From Bacteroidales bacterium UBA5371 (GTDB taxonomy: Bacteria > Bacteroidota > Bacteroidia > Bacteroidales > P3), in contig DHPF01000006.1 of NCBI GenBank assembly GCA_002407855.1, positions 186,001-250,000 of the forward strand: 64,000 bases of DNA, written 5' to 3'. The notes beneath the pieces were generated by a model. It ran no database searches. It saw only the letters and a list, made by a program, of their open reading frames with translations, and was not told where the DNA came from. Of this stretch, positions 47,807 through 56,398 are shown piece by piece. How positions within the stretch are numbered: position 1 is the first letter of the stretch; each line of letters opens with the position of its first letter. The translations under genes were made by a program, and so were the position numbers.

Positions 47807-48886
47807 ATGTTCAACTTTATTTTAAAAAGAATAGGCTATGGCTTATTAGTATTGATAGGAGTTATCACATTAGTCTTCTTCCTATTTAATATTTTGCCAG
47901 GTGATTCGGCAAGAATGATGCTTGGACAACGCTCAGATGAACAAAGTGTTGAGATAATCCGCAAAGACTTAGGCTTAGACAAACCCCTCTGGCAGCAATA
48001 CTTATTATATCTAAACGACCTAAGCCCACTCTCTATTCACAAGAAGAATCCCCAAAGCATAGTCTATTTAGATAATGACAAATATAGCTATACCCAGCTT
48101 CTAAACAATAATAACACAACCTTAGTTATCAAGAAACCCTATCTCAGACGCTCCTACCAAAGCAAAAGACAGGTAGCAGATATTCTTTCAGAGGCTTTCC
48201 CCAACACTCTTATCTTAGCCATCGCAAGCATGAGCTTTGCATTAGTTATTGGTGTAATCTTAGGTGCTTTTTCTGCAATATTCAATAATACTCTCTTTGA
48301 CAAGCTCAACTTATTGCTTATCACCATTGGAATGAGTCTGCCTTCTTTCTTTGCCGCAATAGTTTTTGCATGGATTTTTGCTTATTTATTAGCTCCCTAC
48401 ACTGGACTATCAATGTTTGGAAGCCTATATGGAGTAGATAGCTTAGGAAGAGGAGAATTTATAGATTTAAAAAACCTTATCCTGCCAGCCTTCACCTTAG
48501 GCATAAGACCACTTGCCGTTATTTCGGAACTAACTAAGAGTTCTATGTTGGAAGTATTGTCGCAAGACTATATTAGAACAGCAAAGGCAAAGGGACTAAC
48601 GCAATTTCAAATATTACGTCATCATGTTTTAAAGAACTCTCTTAATCCTGTTATAACAAGTGTTTCGGGTTGGTTTGCTTCTTTGATGGCAGGAGCTGTC
48701 TTTGTAGAATATATCTTTGACTGGAAGGGCGTTGGCGTAGTGATTGTAGATGGTTTAGAGAAGTATGATTTTCCGGTTGTGATGGGAGCACTGCTTGTTA
48801 TATGCGTTCTTTTGGTTATCCTTAATATAGTTGTAGATATTCTCTACGGAGTAATTGACCCAAGAGTAAGGGTTGTGAAAGGTTGA
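47807..48886 (+). CDS. ABC transporter permease, OppB/DppB type
   Basis: The 359-residue inner-membrane protein begins FILKRIGYGLLVLIGVITLV and has the BPD_transp_1 region at about 130-350, with the EAA loop TKSSMLEVLSQDYIRTAKAK followed by GLTQFQILRHHVLKNSLNPV. A charged insert at about 75-120 separates helix 1 from the rest, as in some Bacteroidetes members. No second permease, ATPase or binding protein is beside it, so the other subunits must be elsewhere. Confidence 0.9.
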   Translation: MFNFILKRIGYGLLVLIGVITLVFFLFNILPGDSARMMLGQRSDEQSVEIIRKDLGLDKPLWQQYLLYLNDLSPLSIHKKNPQSIVYLDNDKYSYTQLLNNNNTTLVIKKPYLRRSYQSKRQVADILSEAFPNTLILAIASMSFALVIGVILGAFSAIFNNTLFDKLNLLLITIGMSLPSFFAAIVFAWIFAYLLAPYTGLSMFGSLYGVDSLGRGEFIDLKNLILPAFTLGIRPLAVISELTKSSMLEVLSQDYIRTAKAKGLTQFQILRHHVLKNSLNPVITSVSGWFASLMAGAVFVEYIFDWKGVGVVIVDGLEKYDFPVVMGALLVICVLLVILNIVVDILYGVIDPRVRVVKG

Positions 48887-48929
48887 TTCTTTATTATCTT
48901 CCCGCAGATTAAAGCTTTAAGAAATTTTA

Positions 48930-49013
48930 ATCCAGAGACAATTTATTAGAATCAAGTTTCGGGAAATCTAAATCAAAAGACAATTTCTCCAAATCAAGTT
49001 TCAATTTTGTCCA
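48930..49013. repeat. Intergenic array, exact 21 bp period (4 units)
   Basis: ATCCAG, ATCAAG, ATCAAA and ATCAAG begin at 48930, 48951, 48972 and 48993, each exactly 21 bp apart. Units 1 and 3 share AGACAATTT and units 2 and 4 share ATCAAGTTTC, an A-B-A-B arrangement. The word AATCAAAAGACAA at 48971 is also found at 3544. Confidence 0.75.
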
Positions 49014-49070
49014 ATTGCCATAAAATATTCCTTAAAAGCATTGCAACAAAGGGTTTTAGGATTTGATTTT

Positions 49071-49310
49071 TTTCAACGCCTATTGAAAAATATTTCAACG
49101 CCTATCAGAATTTTTTTCAACGCCTATTGAAAATTTTTTCAATGCCTATTGAAATTTTTTCTAATAACTATTAGGATTTTTTTCAATAACTATTAGGATT
49201 TTTTCTAATAACTATTAGGATTTGTTCAAACGGCGTTAGGATTATTTTAAACGGCGTTTGGATTATTTTCAATAGGCGTTGAAATATATTTTGATAGGCG
49301 TTGGGATTAT
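49071..49310. repeat. Intergenic array, 22 bp period, 11 units in four core blocks
   Basis: Each unit is an AT tract plus a variable core, and the cores recur every 22 bp (21 at two steps). Units 1-4 have CGCCTAT or TGCCTATT flanked by TTCAA and GAAA (49078, 49100, 49122, 49144). Units 5-7 have AACTATTAGG (ctatt at 49168, 49190, 49212). Units 8-9 have CGGCGTT. Units 10-11 have ATAGGCGTT, the reverse complement of the first core. The phase is kept across all block changes. Confidence 0.88.
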
Positions 49311-49503
49311 TTTGAAGGCTTTATATATTTTTTCAATCAAGTTTAGTATTAATTTTCTTTGCTCTGATGTTGATTAATTCTTTTGTTTACATAATTTTAC
49401 AGAGTGCTTCTTGTTTCTGCTTTTGGGTTAAGGGGTCTGAATATGTAATCTAAAATTAAATGATAAGAAATTTAGAAACCCCATCGCTTTAAATAAAAAA
49501 GCG

Positions 49504-49511
49504 TATATTTG
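49504..49511 (+). promoter_or_regulatory. -7 box for tpiA
   Basis: TATATTTG followed by CA, 41 nt before the ATG. Confidence 0.65.
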
Positions 49512-49551
49512 CATAAAATTACTTTTTACTAATTATTAAATCTTTTTTTTT

Positions 49552-50307
49552 ATGAGAAAAAATATTGTTGCAGGGAACTGGAAAATGAATCTTAGCTTTT
49601 CAGAGGCAGAGATTTTAATTGATGAGATTGTTTCTGGCTTAGAGGGTTTTAAGGCTAAGCCAAACGTTATTTTGTGTCCTCCAATGCCTTATATTGAACT
49701 TGCTTCTGATTTGGCTCAAGATGGTTTGTTTTTCTCGGGAGCTCAAAACGTGGCGTGCTGGAATAATGGTGCTTACACGGGAGAGGTGTCTGCTCAAATG
49801 CTTTCGGCTATGGATGTTGAGTATTGTATTGTTGGGCATAGTGAAAGAAGGAAGTATTTTAAGGAGTCTTCAAAGGATATTGCTCAAAAGGTTGATAGGC
49901 TTTTAGAAAACGGCATTAGGCCTATATTTTGTTGCGGAGAGGTGCTTGAGGATAGGGAAAAGGATAAGCATTTTAAGGTCGTTGAAAAGCAGGTAAAGGA
50001 TGCTCTGTTTCACCTTACAGAGAAAGAAATGCTTAATGTAGTTGTTGCTTATGAGCCTGTTTGGGCTATTGGCACGGGAAAGACTGCTACAAGTAGTCAA
50101 GCTCAAGAGATGCATGCTTTTATTCGTTCTTTATTAGAGAAAAAGTATGGTAAAAAAGTTTCTGATAACATTTCTATTCTTTACGGAGGCAGTTGCAATA
50201 GTAAGAATGCAAAGGAACTTTTTGCAAATAAGGATGTTGATGGTGGTTTAATAGGTGGAGCTTCTTTGAAGGCAGAAGACTTTATTACTATTATCAAGTC
50301 TTTCTAA
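49552..50307 (+). CDS. tpiA: Triosephosphate isomerase
   Basis: The enzyme interconverts dihydroxyacetone phosphate and glyceraldehyde 3-phosphate. The 251-residue TIM barrel has VAGNWKMN (Lys), the catalytic His in CIVGHSERR, the catalytic Glu and flexible loop in VVAYEPVWAIGTGKTA, and the phosphate-binding ILYGGSCN. Length is normal. It has its own promoter and leads prmA after 26 nt. Confidence 0.98.
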   Translation: MRKNIVAGNWKMNLSFSEAEILIDEIVSGLEGFKAKPNVILCPPMPYIELASDLAQDGLFFSGAQNVACWNNGAYTGEVSAQMLSAMDVEYCIVGHSERRKYFKESSKDIAQKVDRLLENGIRPIFCCGEVLEDREKDKHFKVVEKQVKDALFHLTEKEMLNVVVAYEPVWAIGTGKTATSSQAQEMHAFIRSLLEKKYGKKVSDNISILYGGSCNSKNAKELFANKDVDGGLIGGASLKAEDFITIIKSF

Positions 50308-50333
50308 GCAGAGCTTATTAGTTTAGAAGATAA

Positions 50334-51170
50334 ATGAAATATATAGAATTAGAGCTTACTTTGAGTTCTTTGGAAATCTGTTCTGAGGTTTTGCAGAGTG
50401 ATTTGTGCGATATTGGATTTGATAGCTTTTTGGACAAAGCAGATGGCTTTTTTGCTTATTGCAGGGAAGATGTTTTTAATCAAGAGGCCTTAAATGTGTT
50501 ATTGGGGAATTTCAAAGCTAATAATCCTCATATTTGTGTTTCTACTAAGTTTAAGGAGATTGAGCAGCAGGATTGGAATAGTGAGTGGGAGAAATCCTAT
50601 AAGGCTGTTTTGGTTGAAGAGTTTTGTTATGTAAGGGCTGGTTTTCATCCTGAAATGCCAGAGGTTAAATACAATATTTTAATTTCTCCAAAGATGTCTT
50701 TTGGAACGGCTCATCACCCAACAACTTACCAAATTATTCAGTTCTTAAAAGATGAACAGGTGTATGGAAAGGATGTAATGGACATGGGGACAGGTACAGG
50801 TGTTTTAGCCATTTTGTGTAAAAAGAAAGGAGCTCAAATGGTTGATGCTTGGGATAATGATGAGTGGGCTTTTGAGAACGCTAAGGAAAACGCACTTAAT
50901 AACAATGCTGATATAAACGTCAGGCTTTCTGATGCAAGCAATTTAAACAAGGATTATGATTTGTTTATTGCTAACATAAATCGTAATATTCTTTTACAAG
51001 ATATGGCTTTGTATGCAAAGCACCTTAGAACTAATGGTGTATTGCTTTTAAGTGGGTTTTATGATAGTGATGTAGATGCCTTAACTCAAATGGCAAAAGC
51101 AAATAATTTAGTGTTAATTGATCATATTTCAAAAGAAAGCTGGGCAGCTTTACGTTTTATAAAGAAATGA
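50334..51170 (+). CDS. prmA: Ribosomal protein L11 methyltransferase
   Basis: PrmA methylates lysines and the N-terminus of L11 with S-adenosylmethionine. The 278-residue protein has an N-terminal substrate domain, a linker with KMSFGTAHHPTTYQIIQFL, the SAM motif VMDMGTGTGVLAILCKKKGA, and LFIANINRNILLQD with the N-I-N-x-N post-motif. It is in line with tpiA, the 1496-residue gene and plsY with small gaps, so one operon is likely. Confidence 0.95.
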   Translation: MKYIELELTLSSLEICSEVLQSDLCDIGFDSFLDKADGFFAYCREDVFNQEALNVLLGNFKANNPHICVSTKFKEIEQQDWNSEWEKSYKAVLVEEFCYVRAGFHPEMPEVKYNILISPKMSFGTAHHPTTYQIIQFLKDEQVYGKDVMDMGTGTGVLAILCKKKGAQMVDAWDNDEWAFENAKENALNNNADINVRLSDASNLNKDYDLFIANINRNILLQDMALYAKHLRTNGVLLLSGFYDSDVDALTQMAKANNLVLIDHISKESWAALRFIKK

Positions 51171-51182
51171 GAATATTTTAAG

Positions 51183-54100
51183 ATGAATAAAAGAATTGTT
51201 CTAATAATTTCAATACTTCTATTGAGTTTCAGTTCGTATGCTCAAAGATTTAAGGCTTTTAGTGGTAATGCAGATACATATGTTGAGGAGTTAAAGGAGT
51301 TTTATCTCTCTGATGTAAATATGAAAAAGGATAAGCAAAAGGAGTACGAGGAGCTTATCCTTAAATATACAGACGTTTGGTTGGCAATGCCAACTCAACA
51401 GAAGAAAGATGTAATGAGCCTTTCTAATGATATGTTGAAGAAAAGAGTTCGTCCTATTCCTGGGTTCTACGATTTTATTGAGACTCAGATAGCCTTTCAA
51501 ACAACTAATCAATCGCAGGAAAGTTTTAATCAATGGTTTAAAGGATTACAATGGGCAATTAAGTCTTCCACTTTGGGTGGGTTCAATAATGCAGTGAGCT
51601 CTTCTTTAAATTTGGTTAAGTATAATTCTCTTTATAGTTCCAATACTGTTAATTGGAATGCTAAGCATAATGGATATACAATAAGAATAGATACTTTAAG
51701 AGGTCCTTATGCCGACTTTACTTCCAATATAGATTTAACCTATTCTTCACAAAAAGACCAAAACACTATTTATTCTACAATAGGGAAGTTTTTTATTGTT
51801 GAACAGAGTTTTGAAGGCAAGGGAGGTAAAATAGATTGGACAAGGGCAGGGCTTCCAAAAGACCAAGTTTATGCAGAGTTATCTACCTATTCTGTGAATT
51901 TGAAAAGAGCAAATGTTTTTGCCGACTCAGTACTTTTCACTAATAAAGAATATTTTCAGCATAAATTACAAGGTACTCTTGAAGACCAATGTTCTGATAA
52001 GGCTGGCGATGCAACCTATCCTCGTTTCAATTCTTTTAAGAAGGAGGAAATTATCAAGAATATATTTCCTGATGTTGATTATGTTGGTGGTTTTACTCAG
52101 CAAGGCGGTAAGTTCTTAGGAACAGGTGATGCTATAGAACCTGCCGAATTGGTTATTAAGAAAGAAGGGAAAGTTTTTTGTAAGGCAAAGGCAATTGTTC
52201 ATCCTTTTAGTCAAGATGGGATTGCCTCTAAGGATTGTCAAGTAACTTTCTACGTAAATAACGATTCAATATATCACCCTGGCTTATTGTTTAGATATAA
52301 TAAAAGTTCAAAAGAGATAGGTTGTATTAATAATAAAGAGGGTATATCTGCAAGTCCTTGGATAGATTCTTATCATGCAATAGATGTTTATACGGAAGCT
52401 GTTTATGCCACATTAGACGGGCATACAATAGAATTTACTTCAATAAAAGGTCCTGAGAATACTGTTGCTTTCGCAACCTTTGAATCTAATAACTATTACA
52501 CTGAATCTAAATGGGACAAACTTCAAGGCATTGATGAGATAAATCCTATTTATAGAATAAAGGCATTTGCTGATAGGTATAAGAAGAATATCATTTCTGT
52601 TAAAGAGTTTGCCAAATTCATTGGAATGGACCAAACTCAAGCAGAAGTTATGCTTATGCGTTTAGCAATAGGAGGGTTTATTAACTATGAGTCTTATCGT
52701 AAGACAGCAATAATAAAGCCTAAGATATACGATTATATATTAGCTAACAATAAGAAGCAAGACTATGATAACATACGTTTTGTTTCTTCCACAAAGAAGC
52801 AAGCAAATGCCGTTTTGAATATATTAGATATGGATTTAAGAATGTATGGCATAGAAAACTTCTCTTTATCCGATACTCATTTTGTTAATATTGCTCCTGT
52901 AAACGGAGAAATAGTTATGAAAAAGAATAGGAGCTTTGAATTTAATGGAAGAGTAACAGCAGGGAGGTTTATTATGGGAGGAGAGAGATGTTATTTTGAT
53001 TATGAGAGGTTTGCTCTAAATCTCCCTAAGATTGACTCAATGGCTTTCTTTGTCCCATTATTTGAGGATACTAATAAGATTGTCAAAATTCAAACTCCCC
53101 TTCAAAACTTAGTTTGTGAACTCTTGATAGATGCTCCAAATAATAAAAGTAGTATAAAAAGAGTTGTGGGTTATCCAATGCTTTCATCTTTGGAGAATTC
53201 TTATGTGTATTATGACCAGCCGAGGATACAAAATGGACTTTATTCAAGAGATAGGTTCTTTTATAAGTTAGATCCTTTCAAGATAAAAGACCTAATGACA
53301 TTCAAAACAGATAGCTTGCGATTTACAGGTGTTTTGAATTCAGCAGGCATATTTCCAGATATAAAAGAGCCTTTAAAAGTTATGAAAGATTATTCTCTTG
53401 GTTTTCTTATCAACACTCCACAAGCGGGACTACCTGCTTATGGAGGGAAAGGGAAATATTACAATCAGGTTGATTTAAGCCTTCAAGGGCTTTTAGGTGC
53501 AGGATATTTAGAATATATAGCCTCTCGTTCCGATTCGAGAATGTTTGTATTCCTTCCCGACTCAATGTATTGCACAACCGATAAATTTATATGTGAGAAT
53601 AAAACAACCATAGAGTTTCCTGATGTAAGTGTAACTAAAACCTTGGAACATTGGTACCCTTATCAAGATTATATGTTAGTTGAGCAAAAAGCAGAACCTT
53701 TCTATATGTTTAAAGGAGAGGCTTTTCATTCAGGAAGTCTTATAGTTAGACCAAGTGGACTAACAGGTAGTGGAACAAATAAGGCAGCGGAAATGATTGT
53801 TGAATCAACTAATTTTAAGTTCAAAAATATAAGTTATAGTGCCGATACATCTAATTTTACTCTCAATTCTTTAACTGGAAGCGATGTTGCTTTTAGGGCA
53901 AAAGAAGTAAAAGCCATAGTGGATTTTAAAACGAGAAAGGGAGAGTTTACTTCAATGCAGGGAGTAAAGCCTTGCGATTTAACATATTTGCAATATACTT
54001 GTGAAGTAGATAAGTTTGATTGGGCAATGGACTCAAAAGAACTTTCATTGCTTAATTCAGAAAGTGTGAAATCAGGAGACTTTCCTAATAAAGATTTAAA

Positions 54101-55673
54101 GACCTTGGTTACTTTAGAACAACCAGGGGCTAAATTCACCGCAACTAATCCTCTTCAAAAAGGATTAACATTTAATTCTGTTTCTGCAAACCTTAGTTTA
54201 AAAACAAACAAACTAACGGCCGAAGAAGTATTTCTTATTCGAAGTGCAGACGCAGCCATACGCCCAGCAGATGCAACAATTATCATTCGTCCAGGAGCTC
54301 AGATGGACACAATTGAAACCGCAAAAATACTTGTAAATACAGAAACTCAATTGCATGAATTCTATAATGCAAAGGTTCATATATTCTCTTCTGCTTTATA
54401 TACTGCAAATGGATACATTGATTATATAGATGAAAACAATAAAAAACATCCTATATTAATGTCAAAGATAAATCCAGCTCCAACACAAACTATTGCTATT
54501 GGAACTATTAATAGAGAAAATGCAATACCTCTTAGTTCTGCATTTGATTTCTATGGAATAGTTCAAGTTGATGCACAAGATAGTAATTACTTATTTGATG
54601 GAGGAGTACAGCTAACACATAATTGTAATCAAAACTTAGCTTGGGTTAAGTTTAAATCAAGGGTTGATGCAAACCAAATATATATTCCAATTGCAGAAGC
54701 TCCGACCTCACTTGATGGACAGAGAATAACAGCTTCTTTACAATTCTCAACAAAGAATATGCAACCAAAATCAGCTTTTTTAACAAATGATAAAGAAGCA
54801 GATAATACTTTTATGAAAGCAAAAGGATTTCTAACCTATGATAAGGCTTCAAATGAATATCGTATAGCTTCGATGGAGAAATTAGAAGATATGCAAGAAG
54901 CCTTAGGAGATTATTTGGTGTTGAATAAATCTACTTGTGATGCCAAAGGACAAGGAGTAATTGATATTGGGTTTAATAATTCTGGACTTTTAACAACAAC
55001 TAATTATGGAGAGATAAAAATAAATAATAATAGAATTACTGCTGACATAAATATGAGCCTTGGTTTAAGATTTCCATTTAATCAACAAGCCTTAGACTAT
55101 ATGGGGGTAGAGCTTTATGAGGATATGAATTTAATTCCAATAGAATTTGAAACCTCTAAATATAAAGACCAACTTGTATCAATGTTTGGAGAAGCGGGTA
55201 ATGAACTCTTTGAAGACTTATTAATTACAGGAGAGTGGAAAGAAATACCTAAAAACATGGATTATTCATTATATTTTTCTAATGTAAGAATGCAATGGGA
55301 CCCAATTCTAAACTCTTATGTTTCTTATGGAGATGCGGAATTGAGTATAGTAGGAAAATATCAGGTTAATAAGAAGATAAGAACAAAAATACAATTATTA
55401 AGAACTGCTCTTTCAAATGAAATAAGGATATATATAGAAGCCAATCCAGACCATTGGTATTTTTTCTCTTATAATGGAGCATCAATGAGTGTTATGTCTT
55501 CTTATGAAATGTTTAATGATTATATTAAGGTGGTGCCAAATAATGATAGAGAATTTAAAGCCCCTAATGGAAAAATATATACTTATCGCTTGGCAACACC
55601 AAATGAAAAAAGAGATTTTATTCGAAGATTGGAAAAAATTGACGAAACGATAGAAGATAATAATAAAGAGTAA
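51183..55673 (+). CDS. Very large secreted protein of unknown function (1496 residues)
   Basis: I do not recognise a named domain. There is a signal peptide (MNKRIVLIISILLLSFSSYA, cut before Q) and no further membrane segment. Residues about 20-130 are helical and charged. Most of the rest is predicted beta, with repeated motifs of the type YSVNLKRANVFADSVLF, MDLRMYGIENFSLSDTHFVN, and VDKFDWAMDSKELSLLNSES. A helical, winged-helix-like stretch sits at about 470-520. The C-terminus (about 1380-1496) is also mixed. There is no type IX signal. It starts 12 nt after prmA and ends 2 nt before plsY. A periplasmic or outer-membrane scaffold role is only a guess. Confidence 0.85.
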   Translation: MNKRIVLIISILLLSFSSYAQRFKAFSGNADTYVEELKEFYLSDVNMKKDKQKEYEELILKYTDVWLAMPTQQKKDVMSLSNDMLKKRVRPIPGFYDFIETQIAFQTTNQSQESFNQWFKGLQWAIKSSTLGGFNNAVSSSLNLVKYNSLYSSNTVNWNAKHNGYTIRIDTLRGPYADFTSNIDLTYSSQKDQNTIYSTIGKFFIVEQSFEGKGGKIDWTRAGLPKDQVYAELSTYSVNLKRANVFADSVLFTNKEYFQHKLQGTLEDQCSDKAGDATYPRFNSFKKEEIIKNIFPDVDYVGGFTQQGGKFLGTGDAIEPAELVIKKEGKVFCKAKAIVHPFSQDGIASKDCQVTFYVNNDSIYHPGLLFRYNKSSKEIGCINNKEGISASPWIDSYHAIDVYTEAVYATLDGHTIEFTSIKGPENTVAFATFESNNYYTESKWDKLQGIDEINPIYRIKAFADRYKKNIISVKEFAKFIGMDQTQAEVMLMRLAIGGFINYESYRKTAIIKPKIYDYILANNKKQDYDNIRFVSSTKKQANAVLNILDMDLRMYGIENFSLSDTHFVNIAPVNGEIVMKKNRSFEFNGRVTAGRFIMGGERCYFDYERFALNLPKIDSMAFFVPLFEDTNKIVKIQTPLQNLVCELLIDAPNNKSSIKRVVGYPMLSSLENSYVYYDQPRIQNGLYSRDRFFYKLDPFKIKDLMTFKTDSLRFTGVLNSAGIFPDIKEPLKVMKDYSLGFLINTPQAGLPAYGGKGKYYNQVDLSLQGLLGAGYLEYIASRSDSRMFVFLPDSMYCTTDKFICENKTTIEFPDVSVTKTLEHWYPYQDYMLVEQKAEPFYMFKGEAFHSGSLIVRPSGLTGSGTNKAAEMIVESTNFKFKNISYSADTSNFTLNSLTGSDVAFRAKEVKAIVDFKTRKGEFTSMQGVKPCDLTYLQYTCEVDKFDWAMDSKELSLLNSESVKSGDFPNKDLKTLVTLEQPGAKFTATNPLQKGLTFNSVSANLSLKTNKLTAEEVFLIRSADAAIRPADATIIIRPGAQMDTIETAKILVNTETQLHEFYNAKVHIFSSALYTANGYIDYIDENNKKHPILMSKINPAPTQTIAIGTINRENAIPLSSAFDFYGIVQVDAQDSNYLFDGGVQLTHNCNQNLAWVKFKSRVDANQIYIPIAEAPTSLDGQRITASLQFSTKNMQPKSAFLTNDKEADNTFMKAKGFLTYDKASNEYRIASMEKLEDMQEALGDYLVLNKSTCDAKGQGVIDIGFNNSGLLTTTNYGEIKINNNRITADINMSLGLRFPFNQQALDYMGVELYEDMNLIPIEFETSKYKDQLVSMFGEAGNELFEDLLITGEWKEIPKNMDYSLYFSNVRMQWDPILNSYVSYGDAELSIVGKYQVNKKIRTKIQLLRTALSNEIRIYIEANPDHWYFFSYNGASMSVMSSYEMFNDYIKVVPNNDREFKAPNGKIYTYRLATPNEKRDFIRRLEKIDETIEDNNKE

Positions 55674-55675
55674 TT

Positions 55676-56356
55676 ATGACTTTAATTCATTATGTAATGT
55701 TAGCAATAGGAGGGATACTTGCCTATTTGATAGGTTCTATTCCTTCGGCAGTATGGATAGGGAAGTCCTTTTATGGAGTTGATGTTAGAGAAAAGGGAAG
55801 TAAAAACTCAGGAGCAACCAATACTATAAGAGTACTTGGACTATTACCAGGCTTATTCGTTTTGGGCATAGATGCTTTTAAAGGATGGTTTGCTGTTTAT
55901 ATTGGAAACTTTTTCGGACGTTTCTATACTGAAATATGGGGAATGGTTTCAGGAGCAGAATACCTTACATATTTTAAATTAGTTTTGGGAATAATTGCTG
56001 TAATTGGCCATGCCCTACCAATATATGTAGGTTTTAAAGGAGGGAAAGGTGTTGCCACAATGCTTGGAGTAGTAATAGGTATTTTTGAACACCTCTTACC
56101 TTTAATACTTGCAGTATTTGTAATAACATTCGTTTTGTCCAAATTCATTTCCTTAGCTTCTATTCTAACCTCAATAGCATTTCCAATACTTTATGTAACA
56201 TGTGGACACTGGTTAAATTATCAGGTTTATGTTCCTTTAATAGTCTTTACGTGCTTAGTTGCTATTTTTATACCATACACGCACAGGAAGAATATAATAA
56301 GGCTAATCAATAAGGAAGAACCCAAATTCAAATTTAAGAAAACAGTTGATGACTGA
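55676..56356 (+). CDS. plsY: Glycerol-3-phosphate acyltransferase PlsY
   Basis: PlsY moves an acyl group from acyl-phosphate to glycerol 3-phosphate, the first step of phospholipid synthesis. The 226-residue membrane protein has its three motifs: GSIPSAVWIGKSFYGVDVRE, KGSKNSGATNTIRVLG, and GHALPIYVGFKGGKGVAT. Five to seven helices are predicted. The start is 2 nt after the preceding stop, so it is translationally linked to the 1496-residue gene. Confidence 0.97.
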   Translation: MTLIHYVMLAIGGILAYLIGSIPSAVWIGKSFYGVDVREKGSKNSGATNTIRVLGLLPGLFVLGIDAFKGWFAVYIGNFFGRFYTEIWGMVSGAEYLTYFKLVLGIIAVIGHALPIYVGFKGGKGVATMLGVVIGIFEHLLPLILAVFVITFVLSKFISLASILTSIAFPILYVTCGHWLNYQVYVPLIVFTCLVAIFIPYTHRKNIIRLINKEEPKFKFKKTVDD

Positions 56357-56398
56357 ATAAATTTTATAGACGAGAAATAACAAATTAAATAAACAAAC

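Larger units (their letters stand above)
48887..49503. other. Long intergenic stretch with two adjoining periodic arrays
   Basis: The gap between the permease gene and the tpiA promoter has no credible gene. It contains a 21-bp array (48930-49013) and a 22-bp array (49071-49310). From 49320 to 49500 I see only AT-rich sequence. Confidence 0.7.

Noticed and set aside
49071..49310. Possible CRISPR array
   Set aside because: The 22-bp period has no fixed repeat with unique spacers, the cores vary in blocks, and no cas gene is near.
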